From Dasyornis broadbenti (Eukaryota; Chordata; Aves; Passeriformes; Dasyornithidae), in contig VZRN01001168.1 of NCBI GenBank assembly GCA_013397935.1, positions 1 to 64,000 on the forward strand: a stretch of 64,000 nt of DNA, given 5' to 3'. The notes beneath the pieces are model-generated. The model worked only from the letters and a program-made list of their open reading frames with translations, was not told the origin of the DNA and did not search any database. The position numbers were made by a program, and so were the translations under genes. Shown here one piece after another: positions 12,510 to 26,861 of this stretch. The stretch's first letter is position 1. Each line of letters starts with the position of its first letter.

Positions 12510-13255
12510 TGTCCTGGGTTACAGAAGGAGAGCGCTGGTGTGGGGTGTAACCAAACTGTATGCTACTCCCCTCTGTGTAATTTTTGACAAACTGTTAGTG
12601 ATGGGTGGTTTGCAGTAGTTGACCAGTGCACACCTGACCCCTCAGGCTACAAGCTGAGTGTTAAATGAGATAAAGGAAAAGATGCAAACCCTGTGAGGCA
12701 GGATAATGCCCTCACACCAATGACTCAGCTGTGATAACTCCCTCCAGGGAAGCAGCAGCACAGTCCCACCCATCCTGAAGGCATCATCTCTGCTAACGGG
12801 TCATAATGAACTGAATGGCACCAGCATAATGGGCAGCTGCAATGACCATCAAGGACTCAAAAAAATATCGTATGATTCACAGTACTACATCATTCTATTG
12901 TGAAACTCCCCACCCTGGGGGCAGTACTGAACATTCCCATCTGAGCCTGACCATATATAATTGGGGATTTGGGATACTATCACTACAAATAGATCCAGAG
13001 GAGAACCAGAACCTCCACAGGACCACTGCTTTCGACTGCAACCATCATTTCAACGGGACTGCAACCACCACGTGACAGGGTGATCACCACCCTGACCAAC
13101 AGGGTACCAGGTTGTACTCCGACTTTGTGGTTTAAGTCAGTTTCTGTGTATCGTTGCATTTACTTTAATCTATTAAAATGTAACTCGGAGCTGAAATCTC
13201 TCTGAAGGTAATTGTATGGGGTTCATTCCTCCTGGTTTACTATCAAACCAGCACA
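12510..13255 (+). mobile_element. Solo LTR of avian endogenous retrovirus, ~746 bp
   Basis: It starts TGTCCTGGGTTACAG and ends CAAACCAGCACA, giving the TG...CA termini of a retroviral LTR. Flanks are CCATT (12505-12509) and TCATT (13256-13260), a probable 5 bp target duplication with one change. A TATA-like TATATAA lies at 12954-12960 and a variant poly(A) signal ATTAAA at 13172-13177. These are followed by a U5-like tail ending CCTCCTGGTTTACTATC. I recognise the 3' ~120 bp (ATGTAACTCGGAGCTGAAAT and after) as typical of passerine LTRs. There is no internal retroviral sequence, so it is a solo LTR. Confidence 0.82.
12954..12960 (+). promoter_or_regulatory. LTR TATA box (TATATAA)
   Basis: Located ~210 bp upstream of the ATTAAA signal in the same LTR, on the strand set by the TG...CA ends and the poly(A) signal. 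Confidence 0.5.
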
Positions 13256-13338
13256 TCATTCAAAGGAAATCCTTGTCTGAATAGGAAGAAAGTGAGAACT
13301 TGACAAGTTTGACAAGTATCTATTTCAGAAAAGGGTAG

Positions 13339-14213
13339 TGTCTTGGTTTAGAGACAAGTTTAAGAAAAAATGCTCTGGAATGAGTGTTTCCTCTAAAGAA
13401 AAGGGTTTCAGCAATCCCTTTCTGCCAATGAGAAAATTAATACTAGTGGATGGAAGTGAAAAAAACCAACTATTTACGGACAAAGAAAGTGCCCATACGA
13501 CACAGGAAAAAAATGAATAAATGCTAGGTATTGAATTATCAGAACCTTACGCCACACAAACACACCCACCCACAGTGGAACAAAAAATCCCAAAATGCCA
13601 GGGAAGGAAAAAAACTGGTTGGCCACTTGGCAGGAGGGAACAAAATGGCACTGGCTTTTGTCTCAGCGAAGGAAAAAATGGTTTATGTAGCAGCTTGGGC
13701 AAAACAGATGGGAACCTGTTGAACTTCTGGCGCTGGTCTCCTCCTCACAGCACATGAAGCTGGTGGATTTTGGTATCTTTTCTCTTGTTGGTTCAGCTTT
13801 TCCTGAGGTCTGGGGCCAGGCGGAGCGGCTTCTGTGGCTCTCCACAGGTCCCGGCCGCGATTCTCTGATCTCGGACCAAAACCAAGTCGAACAGTTCGAG
13901 AAAAAAGAAAAAAAAAAACACCCAAGAATTGCTGCTGCAGTCTCTCCAAGGCCAGGGAAAGAGGGAAAAGAAACTTCTTGCTTAAGCTAACGAAAACACA
14001 AGCTAGCTGAGCAACAAAGTAACCGCTGGTCCACACTACCCATAACACGGCCTGGCGTGAGGCTTTGAACAAGGCCCACACAAGAGCCCCCAAGGGCCCC
14101 CTCCCCCGGACTCACCTTAAAGCTACAGCAACCATTTCTAGGCATAGAGCAGACAATAAGGGAAGAGAGTTTCACCATAAAATCACCCCGAGACAGGACG
14201 CCTGAGAGACACA
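13339..14213 (-). mobile_element. LTR-like element, ~0.87 kb
   Basis: The plus-strand left edge is TGTCTTGGTTTAGAGACAAG, the reverse complement of an LTR 3' end (…AAACCAAGACA) that I recognise from passerine retroviral LTRs, together with the adjoining segment CCTCTAAAGAAAAGGGTTTC. The right edge, GAGAGACACA, could be the complement of a TG start, but I cannot fix it by a target duplication. The element is GC-rich at its right half. Open frames inside (up to 136 codons, minus) overlap in several frames and match no retroviral protein, so I treat it as non-coding. It lies only 83 bp from the LTR at 12510-13255, from a different family. Confidence 0.62.
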
Positions 14214-17200
14214 TTTGTGAAAGGACTAGTTCTGGGCTGACAGAGTTGTGTAAGCTTACAGTTGGCTATTTAATTGCCTGAAACAGTCATTTGGTGCTAA
14301 ATGAAATTAAAAGTAGTTCTTATGCACATTTCATTTATTGTTACATACTTCTTTCTGGATGTAGTGGTTTTCTTAAATCTTGCATTTTAGTATAACAAAT
14401 TTATATTGTCTTTATTCAGACATTTGGCAGATATTAAAATATGTTTTAAGGAAAGCTGCCAAAGCCACAAATACTCCACGCTGCAGACAGTGCTGGTCTT
14501 GAGGGTGCTTAGCTATTCATTGAGAAATGTGAGGTCATTTAGAGAATGACCAAGCATTAAACCACAGGGCTGGGAGCTGGTATTACAGGAAATTATTTTC
14601 AAAATATGCCTTGGGGTGGGGGTTACAGGATGTGCAGTATGATATTAAGGACAGTACGTGATTCCCAGGAATTCAAATTATAATTAATACATACTTTCTT
14701 ATTATCACAAATTTTCACTTACTGAACAGTGCAAAATATTTGGCCACTTGATGGTTATTATCTGTTAGCGATAAAACAAGAGACCAGACTGAAACTGGGC
14801 AGCTGCTGTATATATCAATAGTAAAAGTAAAGGGGAGGGAGGAGAAACAGAGGGGAAAAATACTTTGATATATCAGCATTAACAAGTTCCAGTCCTGCAA
14901 GTTCTTAACCACATCCAGATTCATCTGATGTGACAGTTCATGCATGTTAAGAGATTGTAGGAAATACAGCAAAGTAATACCAAAACAGAGGTCTCAGTTC
15001 CAAACATTACCTTTCCATCCAAATACACGAAGAGCAGCACAAATGCCTAAGGGGTAAATGAGCTATTAAACAATGGTGAAAAATCAAAATTCAGTATTTG
15101 CCCTGATTTTCCAGCTTGACTTCAAGAAAAGAGCACCTGGAAAATAAGGTGTCTTCAAACTGCTTCAACTTAACTTTGCTACAATTCACTTTGGGCCAAG
15201 CCAGACCAATTTTCTCCATCAATTTTTTAGGCTCTTCTGTTTGCCTACAAAGATGGTTAAGTCTCTTTAGACTATAGTTGCAGAACAACTTTTGTACAGT
15301 ATAAGGATCGTTTTCTTCCTGTTTATTTCTAATAAGTATTTATACCTTACTCTTACAACTATTGGAGAGCTCGAACAAGTCTAGTTTAATTGTAAGATTT
15401 AATTATGGAACACGGACTAGTAATGGAAGCAGTTGGTGCTTTCTCAATTTTTTTCCATTTTCTTTAAATGATATTTTTGTAGATAGAAACATCTACACAG
15501 TTATTTGTCAATTTGAGACAGTAATGATAGTTTTAGGCTACATTAAGCTGTTCATGTGAGGAATGAAAGACAGAGACAATCCCGATTAGTTAAATTTAGG
15601 ATCAATTGGTCTTTGCCAGCATTATAAACATTTACTTAACATGCACAAACAACAATATGCTAAAATGTAAACGTTGTTTTTAAAAATAATGGTACAATTT
15701 CCAGTATGTTTTCCATACAGCCACTATCCCTCCACCTATGGTGCCCTTTACCAACAAACCATCACTGTTCTGAGATAGAAGGCAAGATACTATTTCTTAT
15801 ATGAAGTGCAAATAAGAGCAGAAGGATTGCAGACAGACATTCAGCTACTCGGATCCATTAAATTCATCTTTTGCCTATTATTTCACATGTACCATAATTC
15901 AGAATGTAAACAAGAGAATTTTCTCACACTTAAAGCTGGGAGGCTAATTTAGAAGTTAGAAGCCAATGATGCCTACATAATAAAGGCAGTTAAAGTGCTC
16001 TAGCAAAAATTTAGTCATTCTCACCATGGTCTGGACTTCCAATTGATTTGATTTGATGTGTTCTCCATATGGAAAGCCTGTTTTCCTAATGCAAAAGTCT
16101 TAATTAGATACCTGACGCTAGTCAGTGTGAGTACTCTCCATGGGAACCAGATTTAAGGCTGCCAATTTTCATAATACATCATGGTAACCCACAGTATGCT
16201 TAGATGGACTCCAAAACAATTGAGGTTTACAGTTACCTTTGAGCTGATCCATAATTCTCCTGACAAGCACTGGTTACAATTCTCTCCAGCACAGTTGATC
16301 TGTTCTAATGATAAGTGGCTTGAGTTTAGTTCTTTGTGGTTTGAGGGTTTCTTTCTGACTCGTCATGATTCTTCTTGAAAAGATTCTGATCATTTCATGC
16401 ATGTGGGTCTCAGCTTCTCATAGTGGCTTTGATATGTATCTGCTGCCCAAATATACTTCTGATTTACATAAAACATTAAGATACAGCTATGAAAATGTAT
16501 TAATCATATCATAAAGCAGTGGCAACTTTTTTCCAAGATCCATTTCTTTTTTCAGTGCCATGAATGTTGTTTCCCGTGGTATAGTCTTAAAGTCTAGAGA
16601 GCCCTAATTTCAGTAAGGAATTTACAGTCAAAAGTGGGTTACGCAGGAGCTGCTCATGTCGGAATATCCATGAGCTGAATTCAGGACCAGCTGCAACCAG
16701 TCCAGACACTTTCTAACTCAAGGTGATTACTGAAATATAGTTCAAACTTTTGAAGACCATTTCTATTTTCTAATTCATAACAGGAGAGCATAAATATCAT
16801 ACAAAGAGCACAAGTATCATATTAAAAATTCACATGGTAAAACAGTTTGCAAAGCAAGAGATAATCATTCTGAGTCTGAGAGGACAATGCAAGGCCCATC
16901 ATGCGTCCCTGGGCTCTGGGGAGCAGAGGGACTTTGGAGAATCCTTATAAAGGTCAATGACATAATCTTAGCCTAAAACAAAAGAAGGAATTTTTGATAA
17001 AATACACTATATCTGTATCTATAATGGAAACACCATGATTCTTCCACAGATGAAACTATTAGGAAGAGCTGAGTTGCTGCAGCTATTTCCTGGTATTAAT
17101 TATATGTAGTATTTCAAAAAGATAGACTCAATTGGCAAACTCTATGAATACATTATGTTATCATGAATCAAATTATATTTGACTGTTACTATCATATCTT

Positions 17201-20200
17201 TATTTAGTTGGTTACAGGGTTTACTCTGCTCTAAAGGTACTGTTTAGCTTTTCAAAGCCACTTGGGTTACTTTGAAACACAAATCTAAATGGCTTTTAAT
17301 CTAATTAACATTCATCCAGAATTGTTTTAATGACAGTAAGGTAATAGCCTCAGGCCATTTCATCAGTCTTTCTTCTGCATCTTAGTTCATAAACATGTGT
17401 TTATTAGTGTGTATAGTAACCTACAAAAATTTTCTTGTGAAAACGGAGAGCAAGTCAGAATGAAAATAATTAAGGTTTGCCCTAAATTGTATAAATCTTT
17501 CAAAGGTACCGCACACACACACCACTGGCACCACACACCACTGATATCACACTTCAAAACTTTTTCTTGGGACAGATTTAAAAAAAAAAAGAACCAACAA
17601 CAAAATGCAGAAACTTATTTTCACCAAAATTCAAAGGCTACACTTTTGCTTCAAGTCACTTCCTGAAAAAAGCAGGACATAAGCCAGATTCTTCTATCAA
17701 CAGGCAGATTAGGAACACCATCTCAGGGACCCTTCTCACCATCTGAAAAAAAAGATACAAAAAATCTGGGCATATTATACAACAGAGGGGTAAATCATTT
17801 TCTCATCTAATTTCTTGCACTTGCAGAAGTGGTCTGAGATTGTTTCCTCTCCTACATATGGCTTTTTTTTTTTTTTTTTTTGCAAATGTACTTCATCATT
17901 GGACCTTAAGATTCTAGTCTGTATTGCAGGATTTGGTCCCAAGCAGCTTCACACTAGTTTTTTAACATCATTAAGGTACACAAGTACTCTTCACCTATAT
18001 ACAAAAAAGCGATGGATCATGTACAATGACTCAGCTCGCAGGATCTAGAAAGAAGTTTTTTTCCTGAGCAAGGTATGAAAACTTGAAACACAGTGTTTTC
18101 GATGTGGAAACTGCCAGACTGTGGGCAATGACAGCAGAAACGATTCCAACAGATTTGGAAATGCATCTTCGGATCCTCTGCCTTACTCCTTTCCCTCTCT
18201 TAAAACACAGGATTGAGTAGTTACAGAAATTTTACATGAAGATCTGGCTCCTATGGAAGTCTCATGTATTAACAGTGCATGACATGGGCAGTAACTGTCA
18301 GAAACATACAGCCTCCATGCTTATAAATTAATTCAGTATTTCCTACACAGTATATGCATAAATAATTACACAAAAATCAAGATTCCACATTACATCTAGA
18401 CTTCTGAAGTGATATTAAATAGCTTCTATCACAGCTCCAAAACAGTGTACTATGCTTCACAGCACCACAATGTGTCATCTGTGAGATAGTTCTAGATTCT
18501 TGCCTAAGTGAAAATTATGTAAGTACAGTAAAACATATCCACTTGTACAAGCCTGTAATTTTTAGTGAACAATTTAATCATAATTCTATCACCCTGAGCA
18601 GAACTAATATACCATTACATTTACTTCTTTTTAAAATTCACAGTGTCATCTACAGAATCATGAGTGCCACTTCTCCCTGCATCCTAGAAAACCTCCATAT
18701 TCAATTTAAGCACCTGGCAGTCTAGAATCGCTTTCGTCTCTCATTTGCTTTATCTGGCATATTCATTACAGTATTACACAGATATATTCTTTCCTTTTTC
18801 TATTTCATTACTGAATGCTCCCCTGTGTTTTATACCCAGCACACACCATAAATCAGCTGGGGTAAATGTGCATAAAGACTGGGTTCATCCAAGCTTTTCT
18901 CTATCCCCTAAGCAATCAGCAGCTTATTCCTCGATGAAGCATAGCAGAACATCTGTGGTGGCCTTCGCTTGGATTTACTTTGCTAGATTTTCATTAAAAC
19001 AGTGACTCAATACAAATATTGCTTATCCTAATAAAGCTCTTTGGAGCTTTGCAAATTTGCAGCTAATATTCTTTAATATCATTACAGCATTAATAATCTG
19101 TGCCTAAAGAGCAACAAAACTTTAGATTTTTCTGGTTTAGGAAAGAAGCTTCATAAACCCATGATTTTCTCTTGACTCAGCTTTAATGCACCATTAATAG
19201 AGACACAAGCAGGGAAGCTGTATGACGCCACAGATTTTGTATACATTTATGATGAGTTCTCTTTAAAGTATCTTGTTTCAGAGATTACTTATAAAATTAA
19301 TAGAAATTGAGTTGTGAATAATAAATGGGACTGATCTTCAGAAAATTAGCAACATCCTTAGTACGTGAAGGATTCCTGCTCCCTTTGGCAGATTAAAATT
19401 TTTCACCTTGGGGAAAAAGAAGACAGTACAATGCCTGTAAGCAAACCAAGATAAATCCTTAGCTGCATTCTCCACTGATTTATGTACTGCGTTTTTTTTC
19501 AAATACTGTCTCAGAAAACGTTTGTCATTTTAGGCTACGTATGGGTTTTGAGAATATCGCCTGTAAAAGACATTCCCAGTAACACCATTCTGAAACAAAC
19601 TAATCCTTATTAGAATCTCAGTAATGCCAGTTTAAAGTCAGCGTGTGGGGAAGCAACCATAAACCTGAGATTCCATTTCATCTTTCAGAGTAATCAAGCC
19701 ATAAAGATCCATGTTCAAACTCTTTTTGTAACCCAGTAATCTAAACAACAGTCATCTGGCTGGACTATCTAGACAAGGAACCTGAAAAAAATCAGACCAA
19801 TGCTTTGAAATTATAAAAAACCCAGAAAATGAAATAGAAGCACATTTTCTAATAGAAATCATAAGTAACTTCATTATGACTTCACAGATTCATTCTCACA
19901 TGGATTTATGCAAATGTATGAACATACTGATGAATTGCTGGAGTCTTACAAATTTTAGCAACTCACTATTTCCCAAAGCTGATAAGAAAATAATTTTTCA
20001 CTATTCTAGGAATAACTCTAAAGATCCATGGCATATGAACTGTCTTGTCTAACTTTCCAGGGACAAACTAAAGACCATTTTTTTTGGTCATCCATCACAA
20101 AAGGAAAATAAAAATCAGTGAATGCTATCACTGTGGTATACATATACAGTGCAGCCCTAACCCTTTGGAGAATGTGAAGTAAAAGAGACAAGAATAAAAC

Positions 20201-22925
20201 TCAAAAAGCACCTATGAAAGCATTTTCCACTTAGTGCTTACTGATGCTATAGACCCTCACCTGTTCTGCTAAAGCACATGCAAAACTTCACAGCTGCTTC
20301 AGTGTAACTAGTGTTACTCAAACCAGAGCTCCTAAAAATGCTATTTCTTAATCACTCAGATTGAGACCTAAGATTACCTAAAAACATTTCAAATTCTACT
20401 TCTAAGATAAATAGTATTTTTAATAGCACTGACCTAACACTTCATTATGCATGTTTTTTCAGAAATTAAGAGGAAAGTAATGGGCCTATGTATAATTAAT
20501 TTCTAATACAAATCTATGATCAGCATCAGTAAATTTAAAAATCAAAGTTGACTGTCTGTGATCATTTAATTGCATGGTACCATCAGGCTCCACTTTATTT
20601 CTACCCATTATCCACAAGATGTCCTTAGCTTTTTAGCGGGTCCATTTTTTATCTCCAGAATCAGTTCTACTCAGTTTATGATCTTTCTGTAATTTCTACA
20701 CTGTCATATTTAACAAACTCACTTATACAAGTGATAATTACAAAAGATCTCAAAATGGGTGGAGAAAGGTTATGCAATTTTCACAAAGAAAGTGAGAGGA
20801 TGGTGACAATGATCCAAAAAGAATCTTTCATCCCTGCATTCCATACTTTCAGCCTAAGTCAAATCAAGGTTTTATGGAGCTAAGTGAAGGTGACCACCAC
20901 TTTAGAACTGCCGTACCAGGTTTTCAGAACAAGGAGACTGAGAGAGGCCTTATGGAAATGAGCTCTGTGATGTTGATTGCACAGCCGTTTGTAATACTGA
21001 TATTAAAAGGTCAATGGACAATATGTTAAGAAAAATCTGCTACAGTCTGGGCAACAGAGCAGGCTTCTTTTTTGTTCTGTTAGATGAAAATAAGAAGTTT
21101 AGCTAATTTACAGCCTGGATTTACATTTAGTGCATGGCAACACATGTCCTCCCAGATGGCATAATTTGGCACACATTTTTGAACATGGAAGCACACAGTA
21201 TTTTAAAACTATCAACTCTCATAGTACCAAATACATTTTATTTTCTGACATTAGTACTCATGTCTTACAATGAATACTTATCAATTTGCCACTTTATCTT
21301 AAAGCACGGTCACACCTGAAATCTCAAGGTCAGCATGGATTGAGAAAAAGTATCAGCAAAAAAACCTTCACAGTAGTGGTAATATAGCCATGAATACCGC
21401 TCATTTAGGATCAGAACCTGAAAAAAATACTTTGAACCACAAGATCCTTGTAGACATATACCTTACTTGAGTAAATGTCCATTTCTCTTGAGATAATACA
21501 CAACTACATCACACGTCTCTATAACGTGGACTTCAGGGCAAAGACAAAAACATGTTTGACTTCATCGTTCTGCTCTTTTTAAAAATCACTATTGAAATTG
21601 TTGGGAAGAGTTTTAATATCTTAAAAATTAACATTTTAGAGGATACTAAAATGTTCCAGTCAGTCTTCATAGAAAACGCAGTTGAATCAGAGACCCTGTT
21701 ACATTAGGCTTGCTCCATCTCCTGAAAATATTGTTCTGTGGTGAACTCGGTAAGATCTTACTTCAGTGCTGTAGCATGAAGAACCAAGATTTGGTACTGA
21801 GGAAGGTCAGCCACATCAAGGATCAAATTGGTACAAAAATTACTAACTTTCTTATAAAGTTTTACAGTTAATCATAACGACCTAATTCATAAAAAATATG
21901 TACAAGTGGCCTACGTTTTACAAAACAGGGAAAAGAAATCTAGTGAGCTATCAGCAGAATATACAGATCTGTGACAGCAGAGTTAACAAAGACTTGGATC
22001 CTGAGGTTTTGCCTTATGTTTGGGTCATTCCATGCTAAACACACAGTTCTCCTAACTAGAGCTTTTCTCTTGATTGAGGGGCGCTTACTGCCACATTCTA
22101 GTACCTCATATTGCACCCATCTCATACTTTGTAGGGCACTGGTTTAGGTCTCTCTCCTTTACTCAGTACATTATTGTCAGAATAACCTGATTGCTTTTAA
22201 ACCGTCACCTGTCACATTTCCTTGGAATTAAGAAACCAGTTCAAAAATTATTTGTAGTAAAAGAAAACAACAGTGTCATCATGCACATAAAATTCCTTAG
22301 GAAACCTGGATAAAAATGGCACAGTGTTATTAAAGCATCTAATCAGCTTTTGGTAAAGAAACGGAAAAAAATGTACCGATGTGATGAATTTTTGATTATT
22401 GTTAATTTGTAATGTAGGAAAGGCAGCACTCTAGTACCTCAACCACCATCTGCATTTCCATTACACATCTTTCTAGTTCACAATCAAAACAAGCAAAACT
22501 CAAATTCAATCTTTAAGAATATTCTTCTCAAAATCCAGATATGACACTCTGGGTAAGGGAAGGACTACCACAGAGTTATAATGGACACCTTAAGCCATTC
22601 ATCAGGGCGAGGAAAGTTAGGCAAACAGGTGTGTTAAAGATCAAGCTGACTGTGCAGAGATTCCAAAACACTTTAACCACAGGTACATGCCATGTTTTCA
22701 AATTATGATGAGACCTCCCTGCTGCACAATGGGAGAGAATGTGGAGGGTTGGGGTTTTGGTGTTTTTTTTTTTTTATAACACTGCCATAATATTCTCCCC
22801 CTCCACTTTATTTTAAATTTAGCAGTATTAGAGTTACAGTGCAGTTACATCATGTTCCCAACCATCAAAAAAATACAAAAATCAGTCAAATTTCACAGCA
22901 GGCTTTTAGTTCAGCTGTTTTGGAT
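14214..22925. other. Long stretch of unrecognised AT-rich DNA
   Basis: About 8.7 kb with no CR1 or LTR that I can recognise and no credible exon. Poly(T) runs occur at about 17863-17881 and 22764-22775. The stretch is notable as the longest repeat-poor interval in the window. Confidence 0.5.
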
Positions 22926-23048
<123 letters not shown>

Positions 23049-26000
23049 GTTTGTCAGCGAAAGAAAAAAGTCACCTTGAGAAGCAACTTTCCTGATGTAA
23101 ACTCCTCCAAAAAAAGCCACATTTATATATATTAAATAGGGACATTGTATAACATTCCATAAATATAATCACATGGGATTTATTGCACTTAGCCCTGTGG
23201 GATGGAAAGGGCCATGGCCATAAATACAATCATATTTATGAAGCTGCAAGATATAACCCTTTGTCAGAACTTACTGTAAGAGTAGCTATCTCTGTTCTGT
23301 CTGAAACAAAATAAAATCCTGCATAAAACACTCCAATCTGTTGAAAGTAGGATCTCAGCATTATGCACTGGAAAATGAACTCATTTTCATTGATTAAATG
23401 TAGCTTAACAGATCATGTGCTTTTACTAGCAGCAATAAACAAATGCATAATTTTAAAATATATATAATACAAGAAAACATAGCTTTTCCAGACAAGAGGC
23501 CCTTGATCATAAAGCTGCCTTCTTATGTACTATGATAGTAAAAGCAAAAATAATAGAAGTGTTGTTACCAGGAAGGCGATAGTTCCCTTGTGGTGTTTGC
23601 AGCTTTGTGTTGTAAGACATTTTATAGCAACAGTAAAAGATAAGTACATTTCACATTCAAGTGAAGCAATGAAAGCAACTAGGGATAGAGTGACAGTCTT
23701 CATTTAAATTATGCATACGCTTTGTTGGTAAAATTGCTAGCTCATCTCAATTTAATACCCAGGTACCTGTTCACAAAAAAACCAGATAATCAGATAGACA
23801 TTTGGATTTTTAGAACAAGCCTTAGGTTTCCCCATTTTAGTTTCACTAGAGAAAAGCACAGTATTGTAAGATAGTTTTCAGCAAGATTCTATAGAGCTCT
23901 CATTATCTTTTCTTGGAGTCCACAGCCCTCTTTTCACTGCAAACAGCAACTGTGTGTCACACCTTGGTAAGCAGCAATGCTCATTAGTGCTCTATCTTCA
24001 GCACAAATGCATTGAATAGTCATTTTTGGCTAATCTAATTGAAGACATTTTCTTATGATAAATGCAAAAAGATCGAGAGTAAAGCTTCCTGCAAATAGGC
24101 AAAGCTTGTCTCCCTCATTTTCATATATCTGCCCAAACTCTGTAAGTTTTTAATGGCTGCAATTTTTTTTCTTACTAGTATTGCAAACATCCAGTGCTAA
24201 ACAGAAGTCTACTTTCTCCAACAGTTGTTAGTGTCTTGTAACATTTTCACCATGATAACCACATTAAGTCTGCCAGCCAGGCAGAAGAGTGAGCTAAAAC
24301 CAGACAACATGCTATGTTCTTACTCCTGTCTTAAGCTGAAGAAACTCAATTGAATTTAACAGCACAATACAGATGCAAAATCTATGAAACACACAAGTGA
24401 ATTTGACCCAGTAATTTTCATTTAAAAGCATAAACTGAAGTAAGAATACATGTTTATTTTTAATATTCATCTAAGGATGAAAAGCTTTGCCTTGCAATAA
24501 CATCACAGAAATTGTGTTTTAGGTCTAGCTTTATCATGTTATATAAGAGCACTTTCTAAGCTCTGCAGCAATGGTCATGATTCAATTCTGCACACTTTCT
24601 GGAGGCAGCATTATCTGAAGGAAAGACTTACTACTGACTAAGCCTAGCATGCAGAGAATGAGCTCTGTGCCTCAATAAACTCCTACTAGTAGTGAGGGAT
24701 AGCTTTGCAATATTTATGAGAAAATTTAAGCCAGAGGTGTTTCTGTTACATATTATTAGTTTAAGCTGAAAACCCTTTCAATATTTATTGCAGAAACAGA
24801 CGGCAGCTCCCCATTTTTTATTCCTCAAACACATTCTCTTTAAATGCAGAAGTGGAAATTGGCAGGCTCTAGAGGTCATTTTATTCACTGTATAATTGGG
24901 GTGTTCAGAACACCATTCTGAGTAACTGGCCTGCTCCTGAAAGCACACTGTCCAAAAACGGCACACTACCAAAATGTAGATTCATTTATGACTTTTCACA
25001 TGCCACAAAAATTACAGACATGGACAAAATTAGCATTGTTCTACCACAGTCTACCACAGTTCAAAGACATTACAGGTATACTGCAGTCTAACACCATATA
25101 TTAGTTAGTTCTCACCATTTTAGACTCTCTTCATTTAATCTCTTTATTATAAATGCATTAGCAGCATCCCAACTGGTTACCTTTAACTTATAGCTGCTAA
25201 TCAAACAGGGATAATGCCGAATTCAATCACCTGTTTCTTTTCATACATTACCTATGAAACATACATTGCCTAGTTTATTTGATCTATGATCATCCTTTCT
25301 TTTTCCTGAAATAAATGTTATAGAATTTACTATTTCATACAATAAACCTCGATCCTGCAGTGCAGTTTTAGTAACAGTCTCATAAGTCAACACACTGCAT
25401 TAGAGTCAGCAGGACTCTGTGGCTTTCTTAGCCACACAACTGTCCTGATTGCAGGATCAGGTCTGATGGCTGCAAGGTATTGATCACAGATATCACTCCA
25501 TTTCTGTATTTCACTGCCTTTGAGCATTTGCACCTGTGGGCCAATTGTTTCTGCTTCCAAAAATAAGCAAATGGTTTCTGTATCAGCACCCACACAAACC
25601 TACAAGGAAGTTTAAGAGATTTTTGCATCCATTATAACTTCAGGGACTAAATTCATCTGAATGAATTTATATTCATTTGTGGAAGTGAATATAAAATAAT
25701 GGTGAATATCACTGAACACAATTCAGCACTTAGCTGATCGAATATTCGTGAATTTTTTAAAAGGGTTTTTTTTAACTACTTTTTTACTACTCCTGCATGA
25801 AAATGCAGTACTCTCAGACAGACTTTCTTCCATAACAATGAATTAAATTTTCTCTAGAGTTCACATTAGAAAGAAATACAGATGGTACACCCCTCATCTT
25901 TTCTCTGGTCCATCTCCAATGTGCTCATTTTTAAAAATTAAATAGCACATAATAAATAAAAATGTTTAACACCTAAGTTGTCAAAAATTATATTTCAGAA

Positions 26001-26270
26001 TTAACATCTTCTTGATTGAAGGTTGCATTTCATACCTTTTGGAGCTACAGTTTCAACCTGTCTGCAGAAGTGCTGACAGCAGCTCACTGTGAAGCAAGCT
26101 TTTGTCTACAGATACACTATTACTCCTTTCCTTTTTTGTCCCTCTCTCCTTTCTTCATACAAGCTTGTGCTCAACAAAATTTGAAAGGTGATAACGTCTG
26201 TACAACATATGTTCCCCTCACAGCTGTGTGGGCAACAATGTAAAAGTCTTAAGTAATGGTAGTGATCTCA
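23049..26270. other. Unrecognised non-coding DNA
   Basis: No repeat family or gene recognised. A 15 bp odd-centred palindrome, GGTGTTCAGAACACC, lies at 24900-24914. A 10 bp direct repeat (TCTACCACAG) occurs near 25040-25060. Confidence 0.5.
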
Positions 26271-26273
26271 TTT

Positions 26274-26861
26274 TGATGCAGGGGAGTTAGAAGTTAAGAG
26301 ATAACTTGTTAGATTGCTTGCTAAACAGTATATATTACTAATTGCTTGCTAGACAGTGTATATTGCTTACTTAACATTTATTGTGTTTGTCAAAGCAGAA
26401 TTAGATTATTGACAGAAACAGGGACTGTGACCCAGCTTGTATTCGTGAAACCCCTACGCTGGCTAAAACCAGAGCTGTTGTTTGGACTTGGGCCAGGGAC
26501 TCAGAGAGCACACGCAAGACAGAAAGGTGAAAAGGTTAAGAGAAGAAGATGAGGATTTACTTCCTCTTGAGACCCCCGGAGCCCACCACCCAATAATACT
26601 GCACAGGCGTGAACACATGGAAATAACTCTTGAACTCATTATAATACGAAGCGGGGATAGGTCGTGCATATGTATAGGCATATTGTGAAACTCAATGAAT
26701 ATGTAACATGTAACCAGATATATACCAAGCAATACTGTGCTAGGGTGCGTGTGTGTCTTTGGAGGGCTACCTCCCACACGCCCAGCGCAGCAATAAACAT
26801 ACCTCCTTTACAACTTAAAATTATATAAGTTGTGAAGTTTTGCCTCATTTTCTGTAAATCA
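26274..26861 (+). mobile_element. LTR-like block of endogenous retrovirus
   Basis: The block has a canonical poly(A) signal AATAAA at 26792-26797 followed by CATACCTCCTTTACAAC and a U5-like tail ending TTTTCTGTAAATCA at 26861, a combination I recognise from avian retroviral LTRs. The 5' edge is tentative: TGATGCAGGGGAGTTAG at 26274 is the best TG start. The U3-like part holds an imperfect duplication (ATTGCTTGCTAAACAGTATA and ATTGCTTGCTAGACAGTGTA, 26314-26365). I could not find a matching target duplication, so the ends may be off by tens of bases. No internal coding sequence follows. Confidence 0.55.
26792..26797 (+). promoter_or_regulatory. LTR polyadenylation signal (AATAAA)
   Basis: AATAAA, ~65 bp before the presumed 3' end of the LTR-like block; this placement is normal for the R region. 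Confidence 0.5.

Noticed and set aside
24900..24914. GGTGTTCAGAACACC as a glucocorticoid-type response element
   Set aside because: The half-sites are everted with a 1 bp spacer, not the AGAACA-N3-TGTTCT arrangement, so it is a palindrome only.
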